Source: JACCXG01 sp963785755
Lineage (GTDB): Bacteria > Acidobacteriota > Vicinamibacteria > Vicinamibacterales > 2-12-FULL-66-21
DNA: 64,000 nt
Assembly (NCBI GenBank): GCA_963785755.1
Contig: CAWAXG010000013.1
Span: forward strand, 1,240,001 to 1,304,000
Reading direction: 5' to 3'
Under the pieces are notes generated by a model, which did no database searches, was not told the origin of the DNA, and saw nothing but the letters and a program-made list of their open reading frames with translations. Positions 7,745-19,471 of the stretch are shown here, in pieces. The position numbers and the translations under genes are program-made. Within the stretch, counting starts at the first letter, position 1; the number at the start of each line of letters is the position of its first letter.

Positions 7745-9700
7745 TCAGCGCCGGGAGCTCGGCGCCGTCGGCCGAGCCGGATCCGCGACCGAGAGGCCGC
7801 GGTTGAGGGCGATCCAGATACGCCCGCGCGGGTCCGTCACGATCGTGCGGTGCCGTCTGACGGATTCGAGCCCGAGCAGCCCATCGGCGATGCCATACTC
7901 GCGAACGTCGTCGCGCTGAAGCGTCGCGCGCTTCAGCGCGTCACGTTTGACGCGCAGGATCCGATCGGCGGTGGTGATCCACAACGATCCGGTCGCGTCC
8001 TCCGCGAACCCGCGGATCGATCCGGCGAGCGTGGGAGAGACGTCATTCAGACCGCGGACGTGACCTGCCTCCACGACGGCGATGCCGCCGGCGGTGCCCA
8101 CCCAGACGCTTCGTTCACGATCCTCGAAAAGCGTGCTGACGTCATTCGATGGGAGGCCATCCTTCTGCGTATAGGTCTTCCACGCGCCTCGCGAGAAAGC
8201 GCTCAGCCCGTTCGACGTCGCAAACCACGTCGTTCCATCGGCCCCCTCGAGAATCGCGGCCACGGTGTTCGAGGCCAGGCCGTCCGTCACGCCGTACGCG
8301 GTGAAGGCGCCATCTTTCACCCGGCTGGCGCCGGCGCTCAGGGTGCCGGCCCACACCGCGCCATCGCGCGCGCGGCTGACGACGAAGACGCTGGCTTGCG
8401 GCTGGGCGGCTGAGTGCGTCACGCCCTCGGCTTCTATCGACGCGCCCGAGAAACGGAGCCGGGTGACACCGCCGCGCTGCCGGCCGACCCAGACCTCTCC
8501 GCCTGCGCCGTCGATGGAATACACGACATCGCGATCCAATCCGGCCACGCTGACGCGGCCGACGGCGCCGTTGTGGATCCAGTACAACCCGCCGCCGATC
8601 GGCGCGAACCAGGTCCGGCCGGATTCATCGGCATACACGGGCCCGACACCGTCCATTGGCAGCCCTTGCGCGGTCGAATAAGTCGTGAAGACCGGGTCGC
8701 GCCAGCGCTCGATGCCGGTGTCCGTGCCGACCCAGAGATTGCGTTCGCGATCCTCGAAGACTGCCGAGACATGGCGGCGTAATGCCGCGTCCGGATCGGC
8801 GACCGCCGCGACACCCTGAGGATCGACACGCATCAACCCTTTCGACCCGGCGGCGATCCAGACGTTCCCGGCGCTGTCCGGGACCATTGCCAGCGCGGGC
8901 AGATCCAGCAGTGCCGCCGGAATCCCGGCCCGGGTGACTTCGTTTCCACTCCATCGCGCGACGCCCTTGTCCGTCCCGATCCACAGCTCTCCATTCGCAC
9001 GCGCCAGCAGGCTGTTGATCTTGAGATCCGGCAGCCCGTCGATCACTCGCGAGACCCGCGATCCCTGCACGCGAACGAGGCCCGCGTCGCGCGTTCCGAG
9101 CCAGTACTCACCCGCGGACGTCTCGGCGATCGAGATGACGAACGACGAGGTCGGCATCGTCGCCGCGGGGACGATGGAGTGGAACTGTCCGTCGCGATAG
9201 GCCACGGCCCCATGACCGACCGTCGCCAGCAGGACGGAGTCGTCCAGGCCACGCACCATCGCCGAGACAACCGCATCGGTCGGCCCGACTCTCGACAGAA
9301 TGTTCTCGAAGACTCCATCGCGAAAGCTGACCAGGCCGGATCCACGCAGCCGGGCCCAGAGGTTGCCTTCAGGGGCCACGGTCACGCCGAGCGCGGCGGG
9401 CCCGGCGTTGATCGCGGGACCCTTCGGATCGAAGAGACGGAACGTCAGGCCGTCGAATCGGACGAGCCCCTTTTCCGCGGCGATCCAGAGGTAGCCGTCA
9501 GCCGTCTGGGTGAGCGCAGAGACAGGGCCTCCAGGGAATCCCCGGTCACTGCCCCACTGATCGCGGATGTAGCGGCTCATCGCCCGCTCGGCGTCGATCG
9601 GCGCGTGGAGCGCCAGGCACGCGGCACACAGCGCGAGCCCCATCGGCGTCCGCAGCCAACGCGGACAGCAACGACTACGGGACGAACTCGAACCGCTCAA
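7745..9700 (-). CDS. Two-component regulator beta-propeller domains (N-terminal half of the same sensor kinase)
   Basis: A 651-residue ORF with a hydrophobic leader and repeated reg_prop blades, each with a tryptophan signature: DGYLWIAAEKGLVRFDG, GEYWLGTRDAGLVRVQG, GELWIGTDKGVARWSG, RNLWVGTDTGIERW, GTTWFATSNGLSAF, RSVWVGTAGGIAVV and GRIWIALNRGLSVADP. About twelve to fourteen blades would form two seven-bladed propellers on the periplasmic side, as in hybrid sensors for polysaccharide breakdown products. It ends abruptly after the last blade; reading one base out of phase continues directly into the Y_Y_Y-kinase ORF. The start overlaps the end of the upstream lipoprotein gene by 26 nt. Confidence 0.87.
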   Translation of the reverse strand: MSGSSSSRSRCCPRWLRTPMGLALCAACLALHAPIDAERAMSRYIRDQWGSDRGFPGGPVSALTQTADGYLWIAAEKGLVRFDGLTFRLFDPKGPAINAGPAALGVTVAPEGNLWARLRGSGLVSFRDGVFENILSRVGPTDAVVSAMVRGLDDSVLLATVGHGAVAYRDGQFHSIVPAATMPTSSFVISIAETSAGEYWLGTRDAGLVRVQGSRVSRVIDGLPDLKINSLLARANGELWIGTDKGVARWSGNEVTRAGIPAALLDLPALAMVPDSAGNVWIAAGSKGLMRVDPQGVAAVADPDAALRRHVSAVFEDRERNLWVGTDTGIERWRDPVFTTYSTAQGLPMDGVGPVYADESGRTWFAPIGGGLYWIHNGAVGRVSVAGLDRDVVYSIDGAGGEVWVGRQRGGVTRLRFSGASIEAEGVTHSAAQPQASVFVVSRARDGAVWAGTLSAGASRVKDGAFTAYGVTDGLASNTVAAILEGADGTTWFATSNGLSAFSRGAWKTYTQKDGLPSNDVSTLFEDRERSVWVGTAGGIAVVEAGHVRGLNDVSPTLAGSIRGFAEDATGSLWITTADRILRVKRDALKRATLQRDDVREYGIADGLLGLESVRRHRTIVTDPRGRIWIALNRGLSVADPARPTAPSSRR

Positions 9701-10745
9701 TGACGACCTCGACGTCCTTCTGCGGCGGCCTCGGCGCGTAGCGGAAGAAATACAGGTTCATGCGGATTCGTGCGGAGCCTGGCGTCGGCACGCCGGACGT
9801 GAACGCGTGCTGCGCGACGGGCGCGCCGCCGGCGGCGCGCGGACCCTGGACGGTCTTGAACAGCGCGCGGCCCGGTTCCCAGCGGAGCGAATGCGTCAAT
9901 GTGCCCGGAGGCGCCGGGAATCGCGCGACGTTAGCCGGCACGTAGTACGGCTGCAGCACATACTGGGCATTGGAGATGTCGGGGGCTCCCCACTGGCTGA
10001 TCTCGATGGCGAGCTCACGGTGACTCTGCTCGGCGCTCTGATCGTCCCACGTCAGCATCCCGAAGGCCGATGCCGGATCGAGTTGGGAGGTATCACGGAC
10101 GGTGAAGACGTAGGTGCCGTAGCCCAGCGCGCGCGCGAGGATCACCTCGGCACTGGTCCACCGGCCGTCGCGCTGTGCGAGCCGGAGGTGAAGCAGCCCT
10201 TCCGGATCGGTCCAGGCATTCTCCGGGTCGTAGTCGTTCGCGCCGCCACGATCGCTCGGAACTTCGCGAACCTCCCACTCGTGTCCGCTGAACTTCAGCG
10301 TGCGGCGCGGACGGTCCGCGAAGTTCCCGGTGCCCTTGACGCTCGCCACCGCAACGATGTCCCCGCCGGGTTGCGGCAGCGAGTCCGTCCGGTCGGGCGG
10401 CCGATACCCCGGTCCGACGAGAAGAGCCGCGTACTCGGTGCCGAGATGGATGGTGTTGCTCCAGGTCGAGTCCGCCTCGAGCTTCGTGAACGGCTCGGCG
10501 GTAAGCGGCTGAACCCACCACACGCCGCTCCTGGCAAACAAGACGATCTGCTGGCCCGGGCGAGCGCCGATCGCCCGTCCGCGGATTGGCACCCGCTTCC
10601 CCGATCCGCCGGGAGCCGCTTCAGGGACTTCGATGAACTCGATCGAGGGACGAACCTGGTCCTGCCGGACGCCGCACGCGGCCGCACCGATGGGGATGAG
10701 GGCCAGGAGAACGCGGGCCAGGTGGAGGGCAGTGGACGGGCGCAT
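9675..10745 (-). CDS. ConA/GH16-like lipoprotein
   Basis: A 356-residue protein with a lipoprotein-type leader ending GAAAC (Cys24). After a short region, residues from about 145 onward look like a concanavalin-like/GH16 jelly roll: LKFSGHEWEVRE, a Gly-Asn rich loop, GLLHLRLAQRDGRWTSAEV and a LGYGTYVFTV strand. The place where GH16 enzymes have ExDxxE reads HRELAIEIS, lacking the central Asp, so it is probably a binding rather than a catalytic domain. It overlaps the propeller-kinase start, so the order lipoprotein, kinase, regulator suggests surface carbohydrate sensing (inference). Confidence 0.65.
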   Translation of the reverse strand: MRPSTALHLARVLLALIPIGAAACGVRQDQVRPSIEFIEVPEAAPGGSGKRVPIRGRAIGARPGQQIVLFARSGVWWVQPLTAEPFTKLEADSTWSNTIHLGTEYAALLVGPGYRPPDRTDSLPQPGGDIVAVASVKGTGNFADRPRRTLKFSGHEWEVREVPSDRGGANDYDPENAWTDPEGLLHLRLAQRDGRWTSAEVILARALGYGTYVFTVRDTSQLDPASAFGMLTWDDQSAEQSHRELAIEISQWGAPDISNAQYVLQPYYVPANVARFPAPPGTLTHSLRWEPGRALFKTVQGPRAAGGAPVAQHAFTSGVPTPGSARIRMNLYFFRYAPRPPQKDVEVVIERFEFVP

Positions 10746-10893
10746 GCTCGGACAGCGGGTGAAACCAGTAGCCTATCGCATCGACGTGACAATCGGCCCG
10801 TATGAATCCCGCCGGCCATCGCCGCTCGAATGCGCGTGACCGCCTTTTTTGCGCCGGGAATGTCGATCGATTAGGCTGTCACCACCGCTCCGG

Positions 10894-11808
10894 ATGAACG
10901 GCCAGACTCCGGATCCCCGCTTGGCGAAGTACCGGCTTGGCCGCCTGCTCGGCTCCGGCGGCATGGGCGAAGTCCGGCTTGCCCACGATGTCGCCCTCAA
11001 CCGCGACGTCGCCATCAAGTTCATCGCCGCCGATCACGTCAGCGACACCGACTCGCGGCGCCGGCTGGTTCGTGAGGCGCAGGCAGCGGCCGCGCTCGAT
11101 CACCCGGCCATCTGCGCCGTGTACGAGGTGAACGCCGACAGCGACCAGCCGCCGTTCATCGTCATGCAATACGTCGAGGGAGAAACGCTCGCGTCGCGCC
11201 TTCGACGTGGTCCACTCGAACCGCGGGAGGCCCTCATGCTGGCCGCGGACATCGCGGATGCGCTCGGCACCGCCCATCGCCGCGGCATCGTTCACCGTGA
11301 TCTGAAGCCCGAGAACATCATGCTCACGCCGTCGGGCCGGCCGAAGCTCCTCGACTTCGGCATCGCCCGCATGAACGCGCTGGCGGGCTCGGAGCTGCTC
11401 GAGACGCAGACGAGTCTGACCGGACGGGGAAGCATCGTCGGCACGCCTTCATACATGTCTCCCGAGCAGATCGAGCAGCGCGCAATCGATGGCCGGAGCG
11501 ATCTGTTCTCGCTCGGATGCGTCCTGAGCGAGTGCCTCACCGGACGCCCGGCGTTCAGTGCCGCAACCGCAATCGAGATCTATGCGGCGGTGCTCCACGT
11601 GCACCCCGCGCCGCCGTCGGCCGCGAACCCGGACCTGACGACGAAATACGACGAGTTGTGCCGGAGGCTGCTGGCAAAGAGCCCGGCCGATCGGTTTCAG
11701 TCGGCCGATGAAGTTCTCGGCGCGATCCGCATGATCCTCACCGACACCGCCGCGCCACTGCCGCCGGCGGTCACGGCGAAACCGAGGCCGGATCGGCGTA
11801 CCCCGTAA
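10894..11808 (+). CDS. Serine/threonine protein kinase catalytic domain (frame-disrupted after the domain)
   Basis: ATG at 10894. A complete Hanks-type kinase domain of the bacterial PknB class is visible: glycine loop LGSGGMGEV, Lys in VAIKFI, catalytic loop HRDLKPENIM, DFG in LLDFGIAR, and the activation-segment end SPEQIEQRA followed by GRSDLFSLG. The ORF stops right after a Pro-rich juxtamembrane stretch. One base out of frame, a transmembrane helix (ALMLLLGAYGAWWWY) follows, and then TPR repeats, so the product should be a membrane kinase with a TPR sensor. It is divergent from the lipoprotein/propeller operon across about 150 nt. Confidence 0.88.
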   Translation: MNGQTPDPRLAKYRLGRLLGSGGMGEVRLAHDVALNRDVAIKFIAADHVSDTDSRRRLVREAQAAAALDHPAICAVYEVNADSDQPPFIVMQYVEGETLASRLRRGPLEPREALMLAADIADALGTAHRRGIVHRDLKPENIMLTPSGRPKLLDFGIARMNALAGSELLETQTSLTGRGSIVGTPSYMSPEQIEQRAIDGRSDLFSLGCVLSECLTGRPAFSAATAIEIYAAVLHVHPAPPSAANPDLTTKYDELCRRLLAKSPADRFQSADEVLGAIRMILTDTAAPLPPAVTAKPRPDRRTP

Positions 11809-13814
11809 GTCGCGCCGCGGCCGCGCTGATGCTGCTGCTCGGCGCATACGGCGCCTGGTGGTGGTATCAATCCGCGTCGACATTCACATCCCGGCGGCGA
11901 AGCCGGCGTGTGGTACCAGCGGGGCACCGAACATGTCCGCAATGCGGCGTACTACAGCGCCCGCAAGGCGTTCGAAGAAGCGATCAGATTGAGCCCGGGG
12001 TTTCCGCAGGCGTTGACCCGTCTGGCGGAAGCGCACGTCGAGCTGGACGAGGAAAACGAGGCGAAGGACGCGCTGCTCGGCGTGAACCAGGCCCGTCTCG
12101 GCTCCAACGATCGAGTGAGATACGCGGCGGTCAACGCCCTCGCGACCGGGAGGCCTGACCTCGCCGTCGCGTCCTACCGGCAGCTCGCGTCGCGATCGGC
12201 ATCGGAGGCTGGGGTATGGGTCGATCTCGGCCGGGCGCAGAAGAGCGCCGGCCTGGCGGCGGACGCGAAAGTGAGCTTCGAACGCGCGCTGCAGATCGAC
12301 AGTCAGTACGCTGCCGCTCACCTGCACATTGGGATGCTCGAATCCTCAGCGCTGCGCCGCGAACAGGCGCTGAAGCCGATTCGCGGATGCCGAACAACTC
12401 TATAACCGGACAGAGTCGAACATCGAGGGAGAGACCGAGGCGTTGCTTCGGCGTGGGAATTTTCTCGCGACGCTCAACGAACTCGATGCCGCGCGGAAGG
12501 CGCTCGGCCGGGCGACCGAGCTGGCCAACGCCCATCAGAATCCGTCACAGCGCATTCGCGGCGAGCTCGGCCTCGCGACGGTCGCCGCGCCGAGGGCAAC
12601 CTGACGGCGGCCGAGACTCAGGCGACGGCAGCGGTCAAGCAGGCACTCGACGCCAGGCTCGATACCGTGGCGGCCAAGGTCTGGTCGACCTCGCCGTCGT
12701 GCTGTTGCGAAACAGCAGCAGGAGGAGGCCGTGAAGCACATCGAGCACGCCGTGCAGCTATCGCAGCGGCGTGCGCCGCGCGCCAACCTGCGCGCGAGGC
12801 TGCAGCTCGCGAGCGCCAGGCTTGCCCAGGGAAAAGCTGCCGACGCCGGGGCGACCGCGGAGGCGATGCTGCCGGATCTCCGCGCCCGCGGCCACCGCCG
12901 CTGGGAGATGGACGCGCTGTCGATCGCGGCGAGAGCGTACGAAGATGCCGGCGACTTCGCACATGCCCGCGACCTGACGCTCGAAGTCCTAGGCGTGGCG
13001 GAGCGCCTCGGCGATGAGACACCGCTGACCGTCGCGCTCGACAACCTCGCCAGTCAGTTGACCGCGCTGGGGCGCTTTCCCGAAGCGTTGACCTATCGCG
13101 AACGCGGCGAGGCGATTCACCGGCGACAGAAGGACAATGCCCGTCTCGCGTTCGATCTGCAGAACCGCGCCGAGCTGCTCATCCGCCTGGGACGCGGCGC
13201 CGAGGCCGAGAGCGCGTTGAAGGAGCTGGACGAGGGGGCCGCGGCGGGAAATGAGGTCTTTGCGCAGCGCGCCCGGCGGGTCAAGCAGCTCCGCGCGTTG
13301 AGGGCCACATTCGACGAGCGGTTCGACGATGCCGCGCGGCTCGCTTACGAGGTCATCCATGAGTCAGCGTGGAAAGATGGACTCGACCACGACTTTCAGC
13401 GCCGCCCTGCTCGAACACGCGATCGCGAAGGGCGGCCGATCTCCGGGGCGATGGGCGCGTCCCGCCGACCCGGCCACACTGTCGAATGCCCAGGTCCGCG
13501 AGCTGCGGTACTGGCGGCTGGCAACCGCCAGCGCGCGCGGCGAGCATGCCGCCGCGGTTGCAGCTGCGAACGCGGCCTTCACGGAGCTCTGGCTCCTCGC
13601 TTTCCGTCGAAGATCGCTGGCGCGTTCGCCGCGACCGGCGCGGCCTCGGCTCTGGCGCATCGCGACGAGGCTCAGGCGTCGGCACTCGGCGGCGATCGCC
13701 TCGAAGGCGCTGGGCGAATTGACGGCGGCGTGGAAGTCCGACGCGGAGACGTATCTGAAACGGCCGGACCTCGTCCGTCTGCGACGGCAGGCCGGGATGG
13801 GATCAGCTCACTAA
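11809..13814 (+). pseudogene. TPR-containing remainder of the Ser/Thr kinase, shattered by frameshifts
   Basis: Homologous coding sense moves between all three frames: TM segment at 11829-11880, TPR-like text at 11908-12375 (RKAFEEAIRLSPGFPQAL, AKVSFERALQIDSQYAAA), a different frame at 12380-12590 (ADAEQLYNRTESN), brief pieces at 12592-12685 and 12690-12715, then 12731-13370 (AYEDAGDFAHARDLTLEVL), and a last piece ending ETYLKRPDLVRLRRQAG at 13814. At least seven one- or two-base shifts are needed to read it as one protein of about 970 residues, the normal size for acidobacterial kinase-TPR proteins. It is either a decaying gene or a poorly assembled stretch. Confidence 0.7.
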
Positions 13815-13830
13815 CAGGAAGGAAGCTTCA

Positions 13831-14378
13831 ATGCCGGACAAGGAAAAGCTCGGACTGTTTCTCGGCGGCCTCGCGGGAGGAGCGATTGGCGTAGCGCTCA
13901 TCAAGAAGCACCTTCGTGACGACGAGGATCGTCCAGTCATCGTCGTAAGTGGCGGCTCGATTGAAGATCGAGCACGAAGAGGATGAGAAAGAGAAAGACA
14001 AGAAGAAATGGAAGAAACACGACGAGACCAACCCGTCGGACAGGAGGTGGAAGCCCGACCATGACAACGGAAGGTCGGTAAACATATATGTGATCGAGAT
14101 CAATGTCCCAGGGGGGCATCCTCGATACGCCGGTGACACCGTGAGGTTCTACTTCACGCAAGGTTGGCATCGAAACGACGTTCACGCTGACGCAGAGCTC
14201 GAAGGTTCGACAATATGTGCCGTTGCTCGACCCTAGCAGCCGTCTCGATCTCCGAGATGAAAGGAGGCTGCTCATCCTGGATGTCCCGGGCCACATCAGC
14301 AAACTGGAGATCGACAACAGACAGGTTGCGACGTTCCCGGCCGGTACCGAGCAGGCGATCAAAATCAAGATGTGGTGA
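13831..14378 (+). pseudogene. Small hypothetical membrane-anchored gene with two frameshifts
   Basis: ATG at 13831 is preceded by AGGAAGG with good spacing. The first piece (MPDKEKLGLFLGGLAGGAIG and onward) has a glycine-zipper transmembrane helix. Coding sense then shifts by one frame into a Lys/Glu-rich linker (EHEEDEKEKDKKKWKKHDE) and a beta-rich region (NIYVIEINVPG, YAGDTVRFYFTQGW). It shifts again near 14160 to end QVATFPAGTEQAIKIKMW at 14378. Reading through both shifts gives about 180 residues. The family was not recognised. It lies 16 nt after the kinase-TPR gene and may be its partner. Confidence 0.5.
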
Positions 14379-14462
14379 GGATAGCGGGCGACTTGCCAGG
14401 TTGCGGCGGCGTCGCCGACGCTTCGGCACGGTTCGGCGACGCGCCTTGACGCTTTCGCAGAC

Positions 14463-15806
<1,344 letters not shown>

Positions 15807-15810
<4 letters not shown>

Positions 15811-18800
15811 CGGACACCTGCTGCTGAATTGTTACGTGATCGGGGATCGGCGATCAGGGATCGGGTGCTCGATTCCGCTCCCGATCTTCCGCCCGATCCG
15901 CCTGATCCCCCATTCGCGGTCGCCGCTCCCGGGTCTTCGTCGCCGCTGCGGCTCCTGAACTGACGGCTGGTCACAATCTTCACGGCCAGGTCTGAAAACG
16001 ACGCGCTGCCTCCGGCTGCCGCCATGTCGGCGAGCAGCGGCCGGTCGGACGCGAGCACCGTTCGTCCGAGCGCGTACCCGATCATTTTTTTCGACAGCGT
16101 CGTCATCACCTGCTTGTCCTGGCCCTGCAAGTATCTCAGGAGCCCTTCGGTTCCATCGATCTTGGTGTTGTCCGCCAGCTCGCCGGTGACGTCGATCGGC
16201 TTGCCCTCGGCGTATTCGCTCCGGGGGCGGCCGACCGCGTCGAAGCCTTCGAGAGGAAATCCCAGCGGATCGATGCGCAGGTGACACGCCGCGCAGGTGG
16301 CGTTCCGCTTGTGCTCGGCGAGTCGCTCGCGCAGCGTCAGGCCGTTGAAGGATTTGTCGTCGCCGGGAAGCGTTCCGGCATCCCCGGGAGGCGGCGGCGT
16401 CGGCGTCCCGAGCACGCGTCGCAGGATCCAGTCGCCACGCTTGACCGGGCTCGTGCGCAACGGCGCCGATGTCGTCGTCAGCACCGAGCCGAGGCGCAAG
16501 GCGCCGCCGCGGTCGAACGCGTTCGCGCCTTCGACCCGGACGACCTTGTCACTCGACGGGACGTCTTTCTGGATGCCATAGAACTTCGCCAGCGGCTTGT
16601 TGAGGAACGCGTAGTCGGCGAACAGAATCTCCTTCACCGGACGTTCCTGCCTGACGATGTACTCGAAGGTGGAGACGGCTTCGTCGTACATCGACGACCG
16701 CACTTCGTCGGTGAACTCGGGGAAGCGGCCGGTGTCGACGCCGCGGTACTGATCGAAGTGATAGAAGCCGAGCCACTGTCCGAAGAACTCGGTGGCGACA
16801 CGGCGCGCCTTCGGATCCGCGGTCATGCGCTTCACCTGCCGCGCGATCATGGCGGGGTTGCTCAGTTCACCCGCGGCCGCGGCGCGGCGCAGCTCGTCGT
16901 CGGGAATCGAGGACCAGAGGAAGAAACTCATCCGGCTGGCCATTTCCCATCCGCTGAGGGCTTTCTCGGGACCGCGCGCGACCGTTTCCACGCGATAGAG
17001 AAACGCCGGCGATACCAGAATCCGGGCGATCACCGCGCGAATCGCGTCATCGTGATCCAGTTTGTGGACCGTTCGTGACTTCTGGTAGAAGGCGCGCAGG
17101 CCCGCCTTTTCCACGGCCGTGAGCGGCCGGCGCCAGGCGCGGCTCGCGAAGGTCAGGGTGTCGGCGATGTGGCCAGGCTGGGCGAGCCCCTGCGCCCTGG
17201 AGACCTCGTCATAGTGCGCGCGCAAGGACGTGAGATAGGGCCTGGCCTCGGCGGGCAGCTTCGCGATCACCGCGGCGTCGAGATCGGCGATGCGGCGGCT
17301 CTCGAGCTTGAGGCCGTAGTGATCGGCCAGCATCCCGAGATACGCGTCGTGGTAGGGCCACGATCCGAAGAGATCGTTCCACGCGTGATTGAGCCGCGCG
17401 CGGTCGGCGCCGTCCACCATGTTGTCGGTGAAGAACTTGTCGCTGCGCTGGTACTTCACCTTGAGAACGAACGCATCGTGCTCGGGGCTGTTGTAGGTGT
17501 TGTCGAACGGCTTCGGCACCGGATCCTTGTCCGCGGGATTCGCTTCGCCGTGCGAGTTCGGCGGCAGGAGCGACGCGTACTCGGCCATGCTGGCGCGGAA
17601 GGTCTTGTAGCCGGCGCTCTGCGGATCGCCGAAGACCACGCGCTGGAGCGCGTCGCGCGACGTCCCTTCCGGCCGCTCGGACAACATCACACGGACGACG
17701 GCGTTGCGGTCCTTGCCGAGCTCGGCGTCGGCGTGGAACTCCACGATGTTGCCGCCGGGCGGCACGTCGATCGTGAAGGAGGCGCTGCCGGTCGTCGCGA
17801 AATCGTCGGGCCCGATCGCGGTGCCGTCGGGACTGCTGCCGAACGCCAGCGTTGCGGCGGCATCAGGGGCCAGCACCGACCGTAACGATTGCGTGGACAG
17901 CACCGGACCGCCACGTCCGCCGCGGCCTGCTCCGGTTGCGGGCGGGGGCTCGACAGCGTCCGGCGATCCGGGCGCACCGCGGCCGGCGCTCGCGGCACGC
18001 GTGACGATCCGCGGATTGCGCCAGATGATCACCGGCGCCGTACTCGCGCCCGGCGCAACATCGGTGAACAGGAGGTGCACCGTTTGCGGGCCTGGTGTCG
18101 ATGGACCGCCGCGGCCGCGACCACCACGAACTCCGAGCGGGTAGGTGAAGCGGCGCGTCGGATCCGCTTTCAGCGTCTCGTCGTCGAACGCGAGCGGACT
18201 CTCGTCACCGGCGCCGCCGGCGGCGAGATCGCCGCGGGCGAAGAACCAGCTCGGCCACGTCGTCAGGAATTTCTGAATTTCCTCGCAGTCCTTCCGCGCG
18301 TTCTCGAGTGAGGCCTTGATGTCGGCGGTCGGGGCTGGCAGCTTCGTCCAGCGATTCACCGTCTCGCGGGTTGGATACGCGGTGTTCGGCTTGTTCACCA
18401 CCGTCCAGATGTGATCGGCGAACCGGCCGGTGATGCCTTCCTTCGCGGCAAGCGCGCGAATCGTCGCGGTGGGATCGCCGAGCGCGACGCGATGCTTGTA
18501 ATACCACGCGACGTAGAAGGCCTTGCCGTAGCGTTCGAGGCCGAACGGCCGGCCCCCTTCGCCCGAGACCACGCGGAAGCCCTTCGAGGCGTAGAGCTCG
18601 TTGATGCGATTGAGCGCGGAGAGCTCCAGGCCGGTCTTGCCGGGGTCGGTGTAGAACTCGAGCGGTCCGGCGCCAATGACGGCGTGATCGCCAACGAGCT
18701 TCGCCGCTTCCAGGTACCGCTCCACGGTTTCGTCCTGCATGAACTGGACGTCGCCGAAATTCGCGAAGCCCTCGCCGCCGACCGAGTCGCTCGAGGCGTC

Positions 18801-19298
18801 GACGGCAACTTTGACGTCGACGCCGGTCAAGTCGCGCAGCGCGTACGCGTATTCGGCGCTGGTGAGACGCCTGACCGTGACGCGGCCGGGTTCGCCGGCG
18901 TGGTCCGCTTCGTACGTTTTGAGGGAATCTCGAATCCAGGCGGCCGTCGCGGTCCGCTCGGCGTCGCTCGGATGGGCATCCGCGTCGAGCGGCGGCATCA
19001 TGCCCGTCTCGAGCATGTCGGCGACTTTTTCCCACTCCTGCCACTGATCGCCGATCGAAAACTGCCGGACGAGCTTCTCGAGGCTGAGCCCGGCTTCAGG
19101 CTTCCTGGTTCCGTGGCATTCGAAGCAGTATTGCTGGAAGGTCGACGGCGGCGTGGCGCTGGGCCGGGTTTTCGGTGGTGCCGAGGCCGTCCGAGCGGGC
19201 GCGGTTGCGGAGCGCCTCGGCGCGAATGCCGGGGACTGAGCCGACAGCATCGACGCGAGGCCCACTACACAAGCGACGCACAACGCTGAACGTGTCAT
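15807..19298 (-). CDS. DUF1592-type planctomycete cytochrome protein (PSCyt1/DUF1587/1595/1592/1588/1585)
   Basis: An intact 1163-residue exported protein. After a signal peptide and an Ala/Pro-rich linker there is a heme motif CFECHG (about residue 58), then DUF1587 (VRRLTSAEYAYALRDLTGVD), a long variable insert that may bind ligand, and DUF1595/1592 (ASRAWRRPLTAVEKAG, ARILVSPAFLYRVE, WEMASRMSFFLWSSIPDDEL). DUF1588 follows (TSPVKRGDWILRRVLGTP, CAACHLRIDPLGFPLEGFD) and then DUF1585 near the end. Such proteins always travel with DUF1552 or DUF1501 partners and are thought to be periplasmic redox proteins. The last 25 or so codons (from GGSGGSGG onward) run into a GATC-type repeat, an unusual tail. 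Confidence 0.9.
15839..15910. repeat. GATC(C/G)-rich period-7 repeat inside the 3' end of the DUF1592 gene
   Basis: A run of imperfect 7-nt words (CGATCCC, CGGGGAT, CCGATCC) spans the last codons of the DUF1592 gene and encodes LIADPRSRN. The 12-nt word CGATCCCCGATC is shared with the repeat block at 32725-32760. It seems to have been inserted at, or expanded from, the gene end. Confidence 0.6.
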
Positions 19299-19471
19299 GG
19301 GACTCCAGGCTGGATGGCCAAAAACGCGCGCTAATCATTGTAGGCGCTCAGGTTGCGGCTGTCCAATCGAGCCGGGCCGCGGTCGGTCGGCGGGCTGCGG
19401 TCGGGGTCAGGCCGTGAATCCGCCGGCGGGTCGCCGAAACCCGACCGCCGGGTCGGAAATAGAATCGACAC

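Noticed and set aside
11829..12158. Independent 109-codon gene after the kinase
   Set aside because: Its first residues are the kinase's transmembrane helix and the rest is out of frame with the TPR sequence; it is a product of frameshifts.
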